Shown here piece by piece: positions 49,167-58,129 of a stretch of DNA of 64,000 nucleotides. The translations under genes were made by a program, and so were the position numbers. The notes below the pieces were generated by a model, which was given only the letters and a program-made list of their open reading frames with translations, was not told the origin of the DNA and made no database searches. Location: NCBI RefSeq assembly GCF_015477765.1, contig NZ_JADLQQ010000005.1:248001-312000 (forward strand), given 5' to 3'. The stretch comes from Nocardia transvalensis. GTDB lineage: Bacteria > Actinomycetota > Actinomycetes > Mycobacteriales > Mycobacteriaceae. Position 1 is the first letter of the stretch. Each line of letters starts with the position of its first letter.

Positions 49167-49784
49167 GTGGGTATCTACAGCGAACAGGTGCTGCCGCGGA
49201 TCGTCGATCTGACGTGCGGTTTGAAGAGCAACGAGGACAAGCGGCGGCGGGTGTGCGCGGGACTGCACGGGCGAGTCGTCGAGATCGGTTTCGGGTCCGG
49301 TCGCAATGTTCCCTTCTATCCGACGACGGTGGCCTCGGTCAGCGCGGTGGAACCGGCCGATCTGGGCTGGAAGCTGGCGGCACCGCGGCTGGCGAAGGCG
49401 GCGGTTCCGGTGGACCGGGCGGGCCTGGACGGGGAATCGCTGCCGTTCGAGGACGACAGTTTCGACAGCGCACTGTCGACGTGGACCCTGTGCACGATTC
49501 CCGATGTCGACACCGCGCTGCGCGAGGTTCGCCGCGTGCTGGTCCCCGGCGGCACCCTGCATTTCGTGGAGCACGGCCTGGCACCCGACACCGAGGTGCA
49601 GAAGTGGCAACATCGGCTCAATCCCGTCCAGAAGACCTTCTTCGGCGGCTGCCACCTCGATCGCGATATCCGCTCGCTGCTCGAGCGCGCCGGATTCGAG
49701 ATCCGCGACTGCGAGCGTTTCTACGAGCCGCCGGCCCCGAAATTCCTTGCCGCCCAATCGCTCGGGGTCGCCGTCGCGACGTAG
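49167..49784 (+). CDS. SAM-dependent methyltransferase
   Basis: A 205-residue class I methyltransferase of the type 11 group. Motif I VVEIGFGSGRNVPFYP is near residue 35, the acidic residue in SVSAVEPADLGW follows, then LPFEDDSFDSALSTWTLCTIPDVD and LVPGGTLHFVEHGLAPD. The final part (FFGGCHLDRDIRSLLERAGF) is like small actinobacterial phospholipid or quinone methyltransferases, but substrate is unknown. The start is GTG 49167 with a weak GAAG site. It diverges from treZ with about 100 nt between. Confidence 0.82.
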   Translation: MGIYSEQVLPRIVDLTCGLKSNEDKRRRVCAGLHGRVVEIGFGSGRNVPFYPTTVASVSAVEPADLGWKLAAPRLAKAAVPVDRAGLDGESLPFEDDSFDSALSTWTLCTIPDVDTALREVRRVLVPGGTLHFVEHGLAPDTEVQKWQHRLNPVQKTFFGGCHLDRDIRSLLERAGFEIRDCERFYEPPAPKFLAAQSLGVAVAT

Positions 49785-49804
49785 ACCGGGCACCTTCCAT
49801 ATCG

Positions 49805-50479
49805 CTACCCCTGACCCGGTAGCGCCGAATACTCCTGTTCCGGGCGGCCGGTGCTGCCGTAGCGCAGCTGCATGCGCAGGGCGCCGGAGCCCACGAGGGT
49901 GGCCAGGTAGCGCTGGGCGGTGGCGCGGGAGACGCCGGTGAGTGCGGAGACCTCGGCGGCCGACAGGGGGGTCGATGAGGCGCGCACGGCCTGCAGGACC
50001 AGGTCCCTGGTCGGTGAGGCGGGGGCGGGTGCCGAGCCGGAGACGCCGAATGGGCGCAATGCCTCGACGGCCGCGTCGATGTCGCGGGCGGTGACCACCG
50101 AGGTCGACAGGAGGCGGCGGTAGCGGGCATAACCGGCCAGCCGGGTCGCCAGCGCCGTGTGGTCGAACGGTTTCACCAGGTAGCCGAGTGCGCCCGCGGA
50201 CAAGGCCGCGCGCACGGTGTCGGCCTCGGTGGCGGCCGTGAGCATCATGGCGTCGAAACGGATTTCGCGAACCAGGTCGATACCCGACCCGTCGGGCAGG
50301 TACACATCGATCAACGCCAGGTCGAAGGAGGCGTCCACGATCGCCGACCGTGCCGCGGACAGCGTGTTCACCGTGGCGGCGACCGCGAAACCCGGTACGG
50401 CCGAGACGATTCCGGCGTGCAGGTTCGCCACGCGGAAATCGTCGTCGACGACCAGAACGTTCAAATCGGCTGTGCCCAT
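49805..50479 (-). CDS. Response regulator of the CitB/DcuR (DpiA) type
   Basis: A 224-residue two-component regulator. The receiver domain (about 6-125) has the phosphate-accepting Asp58 (LIDVYLPDGSG), the acidic VDDD pair, the Thr in MLTAATEADT and Lys in LVKPFD. The C-terminal HTH domain (about 155-215, LSAAEVSALTGVSRATAQRYLATLVGSGAL) is of the CitB/DcuR kind. ATG 50479 lies inside the kinase gene: the two overlap by 19 nt, so they are translated together. Likely target is the divergent ABC transporter at 52418. Confidence 0.9.
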   Translation of the reverse strand: MGTADLNVLVVDDDFRVANLHAGIVSAVPGFAVAATVNTLSAARSAIVDASFDLALIDVYLPDGSGIDLVREIRFDAMMLTAATEADTVRAALSAGALGYLVKPFDHTALATRLAGYARYRRLLSTSVVTARDIDAAVEALRPFGVSGSAPAPASPTRDLVLQAVRASSTPLSAAEVSALTGVSRATAQRYLATLVGSGALRMQLRYGSTGRPEQEYSALPGQG

Positions 50480-52158
50480 ACCGTTTCTCCCTCCACCAGC
50501 ACCCCCGGCAACCGCGCGATGAACTCCGCACCGCCCAGCGCGGTCTCCCCGCCACCCGGATGCGACAGCACCACATCCCCGCCCAACGCCCGCGCCACCT
50601 GCCGCGACAACGCCAACCCCACCCCGCGCCCGCCGGGCACCCCATTGTCCGGCCGCGTCGAAACACCTTCGGCGAATACCGAATCCACGACATCCGCCCG
50701 CACCCCGGCCCCGCTGTCGGCCACGGTGATATGCAGCGTCGACCCTTCCTGAACCAGCTCCACCTCCACCTGTTTGCCGACACCCTCCGGCTGTCTGTCG
50801 GCCGTCCGAGCGGCCTCTATCGCGTTGTCGAGCAGATTGCCCAGTACCGTCGTAACCTCCACGGGGGCGGCGAGATTCGCGTCCGCCCAGGTGTTGGGGC
50901 CCAGGCGCAGGTGCACACCGCTTTCGCGGGCGTGTGCGGCCTTGGCGGCGAGGAAGGCCTGGAGGTAGGGATCGCGGATGGCGTCCATGCCGGGCAGGGC
51001 CGCGCCGAGCGGGCCGGAGCCGAGCAGCTCGTCGATGTATTGCGAGGCCTCCTCGGGGCGGCCGCCGTGCAGCAGACCGCTGAGCAGGTGCAGGCGGTTG
51101 GCGAATTCGTGGCGTTGCGCTCGCAGCACCGTACTCATCGAGCGCACGGCATCGAGTTGGCGGGTCAGCGATTCCACGTCGGTGCGGTCGCGCACGCTCA
51201 GCACCGCGCCGAGGGGGCGTCCCTCGCGGCTGACCATCCGGGCGGTGACGACGACCAAGCGGTCGCCGACCGCGGCGGGTACGGGTTGTCCGTCCGCGGC
51301 GCGGAATACCGCCGAAACCCTGGGCGTGAGGCCGATCTCGTCGACCGGTCGTCCGCTGGTGGCCTCGATGCCGAGCAATCGGCACGCCTCGTCGTTGACG
51401 ACGGTGACGTGCCAGCGGTTGTCCACCGCGACCACGCCCTCGCCGATGCCGTGCAGCACCACCGCTTGCTCACGCACCAATTCCGCCAGCTCCGACGGTT
51501 CCAGGCCGAGCGTCAGGCCGTGCCAGCGCCGGGCCAGCAGCAGCGAACCCGCCACACCGGCCAGCAGCGCGACCCCGGCGAACACCGCCGCCCGCCGCAG
51601 GTCCCGCAGTAGCTGCTCGTGGACGGCGGCGGTCGATATCCCGACGCTGACCTCCCCCGCCACCCGCTCACCGTCGGGCTGCAGCACCGGCACCTTCGCC
51701 CGCACGGATTCACCGAGGGTGCCGTGCTCCTGGACGACGACCTCCGACCCGGCCAGCGCCGCCGACGGATCGGTGCTGACCTTCTCCCCCAGCCGCTGAA
51801 TGTCCGGATGCGCCAACCGGATACCGGCGTCGTCGGTGATGACGACATACAGCGCACCGGTCCGCAGCCGAGTCTGCTCGGCAATGCGCTCGAGCTGCCC
51901 GGCGGCCAATTCCTGTTCCAGTTCGGGGCCGACCGGCGCGATTGCCGCCGAATAACGGGCCGCCTCGGCCCGGACCGCCGGATCGGCAGCGACCGTGCGC
52001 GCGATCGCCAGCGCCCGCTGGCCGTATTCCCCGGACAGCCGCTGCTCACTCACATACGCGAATACGCCGAACGCGATACCCAGGGTCAGCGCGACAAGCA
52101 CGACCTGCAGCAACACGATCTGCGTCCGCAGCCGCACCCCGCGGCCGAACACCCTCAT
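50461..52158 (-). CDS. Sensor histidine kinase of the CitA/DcuS family
   Basis: A 565-residue membrane kinase. Helix 1 is about 13-36, an extracytoplasmic PAS-like (sCache) sensor about 37-175 (with LYVVITDDAGIRLAHPD), and helix 2 about 185-205 (AAVFAGVALLAGVAGSLLLA). A cytoplasmic PAS domain follows (about 220-330), then the SpoOB-type H-box with His350 (RAQRHEFANRLHLLSG) and an ATPase domain with NLLDNAIEA, DSGAGV and GRGVGLAL. CitA/DcuS relatives sense citrate or C4-dicarboxylates. ATG 52158 is placed just before helix 1; ATG 52203 is possible. Divergent from the NitT/TauT-type transporter, which it may control. Confidence 0.9.
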   Translation of the reverse strand: MRVFGRGVRLRTQIVLLQVVLVALTLGIAFGVFAYVSEQRLSGEYGQRALAIARTVAADPAVRAEAARYSAAIAPVGPELEQELAAGQLERIAEQTRLRTGALYVVITDDAGIRLAHPDIQRLGEKVSTDPSAALAGSEVVVQEHGTLGESVRAKVPVLQPDGERVAGEVSVGISTAAVHEQLLRDLRRAAVFAGVALLAGVAGSLLLARRWHGLTLGLEPSELAELVREQAVVLHGIGEGVVAVDNRWHVTVVNDEACRLLGIEATSGRPVDEIGLTPRVSAVFRAADGQPVPAAVGDRLVVVTARMVSREGRPLGAVLSVRDRTDVESLTRQLDAVRSMSTVLRAQRHEFANRLHLLSGLLHGGRPEEASQYIDELLGSGPLGAALPGMDAIRDPYLQAFLAAKAAHARESGVHLRLGPNTWADANLAAPVEVTTVLGNLLDNAIEAARTADRQPEGVGKQVEVELVQEGSTLHITVADSGAGVRADVVDSVFAEGVSTRPDNGVPGGRGVGLALSRQVARALGGDVVLSHPGGGETALGGAEFIARLPGVLVEGETVWAQPI

Positions 52159-52417
52159 CGCGACAATTTCTATCACCGTGCGCAGAATGATCACAACGCC
52201 CATCGCTCGTTGCGCGTCGTATGCCTCTCCCGGTCCCAGCATGCCCACTTCGTCGGTCCCGGCGTGCATCTGGCCGAACTCTGAGCAGAATGCGCAGAAC
52301 GGGCGGATTGCGGGTTGCGGGGGTTGTGCGCACAAGGGGGTGGGTGTGAGCGGGGGCACTTATGGTCGGTCCACGGGTTGCGCTCACGTGGCGCGGCGTC
52401 GAGTTTCAGGAGCTGGC

Positions 52418-53224
52418 ATGACCGATCCACTCATCGAGTTGCGGGGAGCGACCAAACGCTTTCCCGGCTCCGGCGGTGGTATCCACACCGCGGTGCGAAA
52501 TCTTTACTTCACTGTCGCCCCAGGCGAATTCGTCGCGGTGGTCGGGCCCACCGGGTGCGGCAAGTCGACGACACTGTCGCTGGTGTCGGGGCTGGAGAAG
52601 ACCTCCGCCGGGCGAACCCTGGTGCGCGGCAAGGATGTCGACGGCATCCCGGAGGGCATCGGCTACATGTTCCAGCAGGACGCGGTGCTGCCGTGGCGCA
52701 CGGTGCTCGACAATGTCGCACTCGGACCGCGGTTTCAGGGCGTGTCGAAGGCGCAGGCGCGCGAACGGGCCGCCGAATGGGTGCGCACGGTGGGACTGGC
52801 CGGGTTCGAGAAGTACTACCCGCATCAGCTGTCCGGCGGCATGCGCAAACGCGTCGCCCTGGCGCAGACCCTGGTGAACGAGCCCGAAATCATGCTCATG
52901 GACGAGCCGTTCAGCGCGCTGGACGTGCAGACCCGCCAGCTCATGCAGGATGAGTTGCTGCGGGTGTGGTCGGGAACCGGTGCGGCCGTCATATTCGTGA
53001 CCCACGATCTGGAGGAGGCCATCGCACTCGCCGATCGCGTGGTGGTGATGACCGCGAGCCCGGCCACCGTCTGCGGCGATTTCCGGGTGACCCTGGACCG
53101 GCCCCGCAATGTGGAGGAGGTCCGGCTCACCGAGGAATTCCGCCGGCTCTACGCCGAGATCTGGGGCACGCTGCGCGACCAGGTCGAGGCCGCCCGCGCG
53201 AAGGGAGCCGACCGTGTCGCATGA
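52418..53224 (+). CDS. ABC transporter ATP-binding protein (NitT/TauT family)
   Basis: A 268-residue ATPase. Walker A GPTGCGKSTT (about residue 43), Q-loop FQQDAVLPWRTVLDNVALGP, signature LSGGMRKRVALAQ, Walker B EIMLMDEPFSALD and H-loop FVTHDLEEAI. The LPWRTVLDNV and THDLEEA strings are typical of the SsuB/TauB/NrtD group importing sulfonates, nitrate, riboflavin precursors or thiamine precursors. TCAGGAG lies 5 nt before ATG 52418. First gene of a three-gene operon; its last 11 nt overlap the permease gene. Confidence 0.92.
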   Translation: MTDPLIELRGATKRFPGSGGGIHTAVRNLYFTVAPGEFVAVVGPTGCGKSTTLSLVSGLEKTSAGRTLVRGKDVDGIPEGIGYMFQQDAVLPWRTVLDNVALGPRFQGVSKAQARERAAEWVRTVGLAGFEKYYPHQLSGGMRKRVALAQTLVNEPEIMLMDEPFSALDVQTRQLMQDELLRVWSGTGAAVIFVTHDLEEAIALADRVVVMTASPATVCGDFRVTLDRPRNVEEVRLTEEFRRLYAEIWGTLRDQVEAARAKGADRVA

Positions 53225-54119
53225 GACCATCGCATCGCCCGGCGCCATCGAGCGAATCGCCACTGCCACACCCGAAGTCGAGGCCGAGACCGAGGAGCAG
53301 ATCCTCGCCCGGGCTCGCACCCATGCACGACGGGCGACGCTGCGCACCTGGAGCCTGCGCGCCCTGCTGGTGGTGCTGTGGCTGGGATCGTGGGAACTGA
53401 CCGCCACCCTGTGGATCGATCCGTTCGTCTACTCCAAGCCGTCGCGAATCTGGTCCCGGCTGGTCGAATGGTTCACCCAGGGAACGCAGATCGGCTCGAT
53501 CTGGCTGCAGATCTTCACCACCGTCGAGGAGGCGGTGCTGGGCTTCGTGATCGGCAGCATCGCCGGTGTCGTGCTGGGGGTGTTGCTGGGCCGCAACCAT
53601 TACTGGGCGCAGGTGCTGGCGCCGTTCATCAAGGCGCTCAACGCCGTTCCGCGCATCGTGCTGGCGGTGCTGTTCCTGGTGTGGTTCGGCATGGGACTGC
53701 AGTCGAAGGTCGCCACGGTGATCGTGCTGGTCTTCTTCGCGGTGTTCTTCAATGCCTTCAGCGGTGCCCGCGAGGTGGACGGCCATATCATCGACAATGC
53801 GCGCATCCTCGGCGCGGGACGCTGGCAGGTGCTGTCGCAGATCGTCCTGCCGAGCGCGACCACCTGGATCCTGTCCAGCCTGCACACGGCCTTCGGCTTC
53901 GCGCTGATCGGCGCGGTGGTCGGCGAATACGCCGGTGCCAGTAAGGGATTGGGCTTACTGATCTCCAACGCGCAGGGCACATTCGACTCCGCGGGCATCT
54001 ATGCCGGGATGATCATCATCACGGTAGTGGCGCTGCTGGCGGAATCGGCGATCGGCTTCGCCGAGAACCGGCTGCTGAAATGGCGTCCGTCCCAGGCGCA
54101 GTCGGCGCGCGAGGTGTGA
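53214..54119 (+). CDS. ABC transporter permease (NitT/TauT family)
   Basis: A 301-residue permease. A long soluble N-terminal region (about 1-45) precedes helix 1 (LRALLVVLWLGSWELTA), then about five more helices. The coupling segment with the EAA-type loop is in IDNARILGAGRWQVLSQIVLPSA, which contacts the ATPase. GTG 53214 is the start, with AAGGGAG 6 nt upstream, inside the end of the ATPase gene. It works with the ATPase and the lipoprotein at 54122. Substrate not deducible from the permease. Confidence 0.9.
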   Translation: MSHETIASPGAIERIATATPEVEAETEEQILARARTHARRATLRTWSLRALLVVLWLGSWELTATLWIDPFVYSKPSRIWSRLVEWFTQGTQIGSIWLQIFTTVEEAVLGFVIGSIAGVVLGVLLGRNHYWAQVLAPFIKALNAVPRIVLAVLFLVWFGMGLQSKVATVIVLVFFAVFFNAFSGAREVDGHIIDNARILGAGRWQVLSQIVLPSATTWILSSLHTAFGFALIGAVVGEYAGASKGLGLLISNAQGTFDSAGIYAGMIIITVVALLAESAIGFAENRLLKWRPSQAQSAREV

Positions 54120-54121
54120 CG

Positions 54122-55195
54122 ATGAAGTATCGCAAACACCTCGCCGTGATCCTGGTGGCCGTCTGTTCGCTGCTGCTGGTCACCGGCTGCCGTGACACCC
54201 GGCGCATCCCGATGGCCAACGGGCGCCCGCAGATCACCATTGTCGTGGGCGGTCTGGAGAAGGTGATCTACCTGCCCGCCATGCTCGCGCAGCGGCTGGG
54301 TGCCTTCGCCCGCAACGATATCGACGTCAAGTTGGTCGGTGACCAATCCGGCGCCAGCGCCGAACTGTCGCTGCTGACCGGGGATGCGCAGGGTGTGGTC
54401 GGGTTCTACGACCACACCATCGACCTGCAGGCCAAGGACCAGTGCCTGCGCACCGTGGTGCAGCTGGCCGACGTGCCCGGCGAGGTGGAGCTGGTGTCGA
54501 AGGCGCAGGCGGACACCATCTCCGGACCCGGCGACTTCCGTGGCAAGAAGCTGGGCGTGACCTCGCTGGGATCGTCCACCGACTTCCTCACTCAGGCCCT
54601 GGCCGGGCAGGCCGGACTGACCACCGAGGACTATGACCGAGTGAAAGCCGGTGCGGGACAATCGTTCATCGCGGCAATGAACCATGGCGGCATCGACGCG
54701 GGCATGACCACCGACCCGACCGTCGCCCAGATGATCAGAACCGGTGAGGCGAAGGTGCTGGTGGATATGCGTACCGAGGCCGGAACCCGCGCCGCCCTGG
54801 GCGGGCTGTATCCCGCGTCGTCGCTGTACATGCGCTGCGACATGGTCGAATCGCATCCGGATATCGTGCAGAAGCTGGTCAACGCGTTCGTGCAGACGCT
54901 GCAGTGGATCAAGGCCCACACGCCCGAGGAGATCGCCGCGCAGATGCCCCCGCAGTACGCCGCGGGCGGCAAGGACCTGTACGTGCAGTCCATCCGCGAC
55001 TCGATCGGCATGTTCAACGGCGACGGCCTGATGAAACCCGAAGGCGCCCAGAACGTTCTGAACATCCTCGGCCAGTACTCCCGCGCGGTGAAACCCGTCC
55101 GCGACCACATCGAACTGGAGCAGACCTACACCAACGAGTTCGCCCAGAAGGCGCAAACGACCTCAGGTCAGGCCCTCGGTAGCTCGGGTTCGTAG
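54122..55195 (+). CDS. Substrate-binding lipoprotein (NitT/TauT, NMT1-like)
   Basis: A 357-residue periplasmic-type binding protein. Signal peptide with lipobox LVTGC (Cys at about 22). The two-lobe fold is shown by ITIVVGGLEKVIYLPAMLAQ, FARNDIDVKLVGDQSGASAELSLLTGDAQGVVGF, GKKLGVTSLGSSTDFLTQALAGQAGLTTEDY and MNHGGIDAGMTTDPTVAQMI. Members of this group bind thiamine precursors, sulfonates, nitrate or aromatic acids; no clear ligand motif decides here. It starts 2 nt after the permease stop. Its 3' end overlaps the opposite asnB end by 28 nt. Confidence 0.9.
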   Translation: MKYRKHLAVILVAVCSLLLVTGCRDTRRIPMANGRPQITIVVGGLEKVIYLPAMLAQRLGAFARNDIDVKLVGDQSGASAELSLLTGDAQGVVGFYDHTIDLQAKDQCLRTVVQLADVPGEVELVSKAQADTISGPGDFRGKKLGVTSLGSSTDFLTQALAGQAGLTTEDYDRVKAGAGQSFIAAMNHGGIDAGMTTDPTVAQMIRTGEAKVLVDMRTEAGTRAALGGLYPASSLYMRCDMVESHPDIVQKLVNAFVQTLQWIKAHTPEEIAAQMPPQYAAGGKDLYVQSIRDSIGMFNGDGLMKPEGAQNVLNILGQYSRAVKPVRDHIELEQTYTNEFAQKAQTTSGQALGSSGS

Positions 55196-57012
55196 TGGTC
55201 GAGCCAGATGACGAGGTCGAGGAACTGTTCCAGGCCGATCCGGTCGGGGAGGTCGATGGCCTCGGCCGGGCGGGTGGAGAGTTTCGCGATGACGTCGGGG
55301 TCGATGATGTCGAATACCCGGTGGGTGGGGCGGTCGGCCGAGATCTGCGCCGATTGTTCCTGCAGGGCAATCACATACGCGCGGTCCTGGGCCAGCGGGT
55401 AGTGCACCTTCACCCGTTCGACCACCGACTTCGGGAGCAGGTCGGTGGTGGCCGCGCGCAGCAGGCTCTTTTCCCGGCCGTCGAACGCGCGCATCGACCA
55501 CGGCACGTTGTAGACGTATTCGATGAGCCGGTGATCGCAGTAGGGCACCCGGACCTCCAATCCGGTCGCCATGCTGAGCCGGTCCTTGCGGTCCAGCATC
55601 GCCCGCAGGAATCGGGTCAGATGCAGATAGGACAGCTGCCGCATCCGCGTGTCGAGTTCGCTGTCCCCCGGCACCGGCTCCACCGGTGCGATCGCCTCCC
55701 GATATTTGTCCTGCACATAGGTTTCCAGATCGAGTTCGCGCACCAGCTCGGGCCGCAGCTGTCCCGTGCGCCGGGTCAGCTCCTTCGGCATGGCCGCCTG
55801 CCAGGGGAAGGTGTCGGCGTCGCGCATGCTCGGCTCGTGGAACCAGCGGTAGCCGGCGAAGATCTCGTCGGCGGATTCGCCCGACAGCGCGACCGTGGAC
55901 TGCTCCCGCACCGCCCGCGACAGCAGATACAGCGAGGCGTCGCTGTCGCCGAAGCCGAACGGCAGATCCCGCGCGGCCACCACGGCCGCGCGCACCTGCG
56001 GCGAGGCCAGGGTCGCCACGTCGATGGTGAGCGTGCTCATCCGGGCGCCGACGTGCCGCGCCACCTCCTGCGCGAACGGGGAATCGGGTGTCTGCCGCCA
56101 GTCGTCGGCGACGAAATTCTCTGCCTGGTCGACGAAGTCGACGGTGAAGCTGCGCACCGATTCCCCGTCGGCGGCCAGCCGTGCCGCCGCCAAGGCGGTG
56201 ATGGCCGAGGAGTCCAGTCCGCCCGACAGCAGCGTGCACAGCGGCACATCGGCGACCAATTGCCCGGCGATGCTGTCCTCGAGCAGTTCCCGCACGGTGG
56301 CGATGGTGGCCGGTAGGTCCTCGGTGTGTTCTGCCGTGCTCAGCTCCCAGTAGCGGCGGCGACGAACTCCCGAGCGCGTCACGGTGACCACGGTGCCCGG
56401 GTCGACCTGCCCCATGCCGTCCCACACCGCGGTCCGGCAGTCGGCCAGCATGGTGAACAGTTCCCGCAGACCGTCGAGTCCGAGGCGCGGACGAGCGAGC
56501 GGATTGGCCAGTATCGCTTTGGGTTCCGATCCGAACAGCACCCCGTCCGGCGTGCGCCACAGGTACAGCGGTTTGATGCCCAGCCGGTCGCGGATCAGCA
56601 CCAGGCGCTCGTCCCGGGCGTCCCAGATCGCGAAGGCCGACATCCCGACCAGGCGTTCGGCCACCGCGTCACCCCACTCCAGGTAGCCGCGCAGCACGAC
56701 CTCGGTGTCGGAGCGGCTGCGGAAGCGGTGGCCGCGCGCCGCCAATTCGGCACGCAGCTCGGTGAAGTTGTAGGTCTCCCCCGAATAGACCAGTGTCACA
56801 GGGCCGTTCGGGGTCTCGACGGTCATCGGCTGTGCGCCGCCCGCGATGTCGATAACGGCCAGCCGCCGGTGTCCCAGCGCGGCATGACCCTCGATCCACA
56901 CCCCGCCGTCGTCGGGGCCGCGCCGGGCCATGGTGGCGGTCATTGCCTCCACGATCCCGCGTTCCTCGGTCAGATCTCGGTCGAAGGATACCCATCCGGT
57001 GATTCCACACAT
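55168..57012 (-). CDS. asnB: Asparagine synthetase, glutamine-hydrolysing
   Basis: A 614-residue two-domain enzyme that makes asparagine (or an amide) from aspartate, ATP and glutamine. The N-terminal Ntn glutaminase begins MCGITGW with the catalytic Cys2, followed by RRGPDDGGVW and LGHRRLAVIDIAGGAQPM. The synthetase domain has the PP-loop LLSGGLDSSAI near 245, LSGESADEIFAGYRW and RVPYCDHRLIEYV. The length and the PCDH-type ending fit AsnB, but related amidotransferases of secondary metabolism look alike. ATG 57012 is fixed by the need for Cys2. It diverges from a TetR gene across a short palindrome. Confidence 0.92.
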   Translation of the reverse strand: MCGITGWVSFDRDLTEERGIVEAMTATMARRGPDDGGVWIEGHAALGHRRLAVIDIAGGAQPMTVETPNGPVTLVYSGETYNFTELRAELAARGHRFRSRSDTEVVLRGYLEWGDAVAERLVGMSAFAIWDARDERLVLIRDRLGIKPLYLWRTPDGVLFGSEPKAILANPLARPRLGLDGLRELFTMLADCRTAVWDGMGQVDPGTVVTVTRSGVRRRRYWELSTAEHTEDLPATIATVRELLEDSIAGQLVADVPLCTLLSGGLDSSAITALAAARLAADGESVRSFTVDFVDQAENFVADDWRQTPDSPFAQEVARHVGARMSTLTIDVATLASPQVRAAVVAARDLPFGFGDSDASLYLLSRAVREQSTVALSGESADEIFAGYRWFHEPSMRDADTFPWQAAMPKELTRRTGQLRPELVRELDLETYVQDKYREAIAPVEPVPGDSELDTRMRQLSYLHLTRFLRAMLDRKDRLSMATGLEVRVPYCDHRLIEYVYNVPWSMRAFDGREKSLLRAATTDLLPKSVVERVKVHYPLAQDRAYVIALQEQSAQISADRPTHRVFDIIDPDVIAKLSTRPAEAIDLPDRIGLEQFLDLVIWLDHYEPELPRA

Positions 57013-57044
57013 ACTTCCAGTTTGTTGCCTCTCTAAAATTAGTG

Positions 57045-57057
57045 AAACTATAAGTTT
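57045..57057. promoter_or_regulatory. Candidate TetR operator between asnB and tetR
   Basis: AAACT-ATA-AGTTT, a perfect palindrome in a notably AT-rich 30-nt stretch (57030-57060), 25 nt before the TetR start and 33 nt before asnB. Likely overlaps both promoters. Confidence 0.6.
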
Positions 57058-57082
57058 GTAGCGCCCGTAGTAGAGTCCCGGT

Positions 57083-57676
57083 ATGGGAGATGGCGAGATC
57101 GGCCTGCGGGAACGCAAGAAGGAACGCACCCGCCGCGCCCTCTTGCGCGCGGCCTATCGGCTGTTCGAGGAGAAGGGCTACGACCGGACCACGACGAGCG
57201 AGATCGCACATGCGGCGGAGGTGTCGCCGGGCACCTTCTTCAACTACTTCGGGACGAAGGAGGAGTTGGTCTTCGGGGATCGCTCCGAGGTGATCGGGGC
57301 CGGGTTGCGGGTGCTGGCGCGACGGGAGCCCGGCGACGCGCCGGCCGATGCGCTCTTGCGAGCGTTCGATGCCATGCAGGAGGTGACCCGTCTCGACGAT
57401 CCCGAGGACGAATTCGAGCAGAATCGGGCCCGGCTGCTGTTCACGGTGCCGACCCTGTACGGCGCCATGCTGCAGCGCACCTTCGCCGCACAGGAGCGCA
57501 TGACCGCCGCACTGCGCGAGAGCTTTCCGCATCTGGACGAGACGACCGCGGCGGCGATGGTCGGCGCGTTCATCGGTGCCGCCATTTCCGCCGTGCGTGC
57601 CGCGGCACTGCGCGGAGACCCCCTCACCGAGGCGCTGGTGGCGGCAATTCGCTTGGTGGGCGACAACTTTCGCTGA
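57083..57676 (+). CDS. TetR-family regulator divergent from asnB
   Basis: A 197-residue regulator. The DNA-binding domain is clear: RKKERTRRALLRAAYRLFEEKGYDRTTTSEIAHAAEVSPGTFFNYFGTKEELVFGD (cited in parts; helix-turn-helix about 30-52, TSEIAHAAEVSPGTFFNYF). The C-terminal ligand domain is of the common actinobacterial acyl-CoA/small-molecule kind without a known signal. It likely represses asnB and itself through the palindrome at 57045-57057. A strong terminator follows, shared with the convergent VOC gene. Confidence 0.9.
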   Translation: MGDGEIGLRERKKERTRRALLRAAYRLFEEKGYDRTTTSEIAHAAEVSPGTFFNYFGTKEELVFGDRSEVIGAGLRVLARREPGDAPADALLRAFDAMQEVTRLDDPEDEFEQNRARLLFTVPTLYGAMLQRTFAAQERMTAALRESFPHLDETTAAAMVGAFIGAAISAVRAAALRGDPLTEALVAAIRLVGDNFR

Positions 57677-57683
57677 GATGACG

Positions 57684-57716
57684 ACCGCCCGGCCCGCGAC
57701 GTGCGGGCCGGGCGGT
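57684..57716. terminator. Bidirectional terminator between TetR and VOC genes
   Basis: ACCGCCCGGCCCGC (57684-57697) and GCGGGCCGGGCGGT (57703-57716) form a perfect 14-bp stem with loop GACGT. It starts 8 nt after the TetR stop and ends 18 nt before the VOC stop, so it can serve both strands. Confidence 0.85.
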
Positions 57717-57733
57717 TGCCGGTTGTGCGGAAA

Positions 57734-58129
57734 CTACTCGGGCCAGCCACCGTACGGGACGGTGATCAATTCCAGGTAGTTGCCATCGGGGTCGGGGAAG
57801 TACACCCCTCGGCCCCCGTCGTTATGGTTGATCTCACCCTCGTGCTGCTGGTGCGGATCCGCCCAGAAGCGCAGCCCCCGAGCACGAATCTTGGCGAACG
57901 ACGCGTCGAATTCGTCCTCGGACACCAGGAAGGCGTAATGCATCGGCGAGATGTCGGTGACATCCGGTGGAACCCGGGCGAAGTCGAAGGTGACGCCGTT
58001 GGCCACGGTGACCGGGATGAACGGTCCCCATGGCTCCCCGACGTCCACACCCAGGACATCTCCCCAGAATTCGGCGGTCTCCCGAGGGTCCCGACAGCCG
58101 ACGATGGTGTGATTGAACTGAACAGACAG
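57734..58129 (-). CDS. VOC (glyoxalase-like) protein with probable CTG start
   Basis: A 131-residue two-module VOC protein. It opens SVQFNHTIVGCRDPRETAEF with the first metal His, contains HYAFLVSEDEFDASFAKIRARGL in the middle and closes with GGRGVYFPDPDGNYLELIT, whose Glu and upstream His are likely metal ligands. No ATG, GTG or TTG precedes SVQFNHT in frame after the ribosome site. AGGAG (58137-58141) sits 7 nt before CTG at 58127-58129, so CTG is the best start and gives exactly the family's N terminus. Function may be isomerisation, dioxygenation or antibiotic binding; not decidable. Confidence 0.75.
   Translation of the reverse strand: MSVQFNHTIVGCRDPRETAEFWGDVLGVDVGEPWGPFIPVTVANGVTFDFARVPPDVTDISPMHYAFLVSEDEFDASFAKIRARGLRFWADPHQQHEGEINHNDGGRGVYFPDPDGNYLELITVPYGGWPE

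Noticed and set aside
47304..50783. A 1159-codon reading that would fuse TreZ with further sequence
   Set aside because: The N-terminal 570 codons are antisense to the methyltransferase and read the response regulator and kinase genes out of frame; known TreZ starts near 49064.
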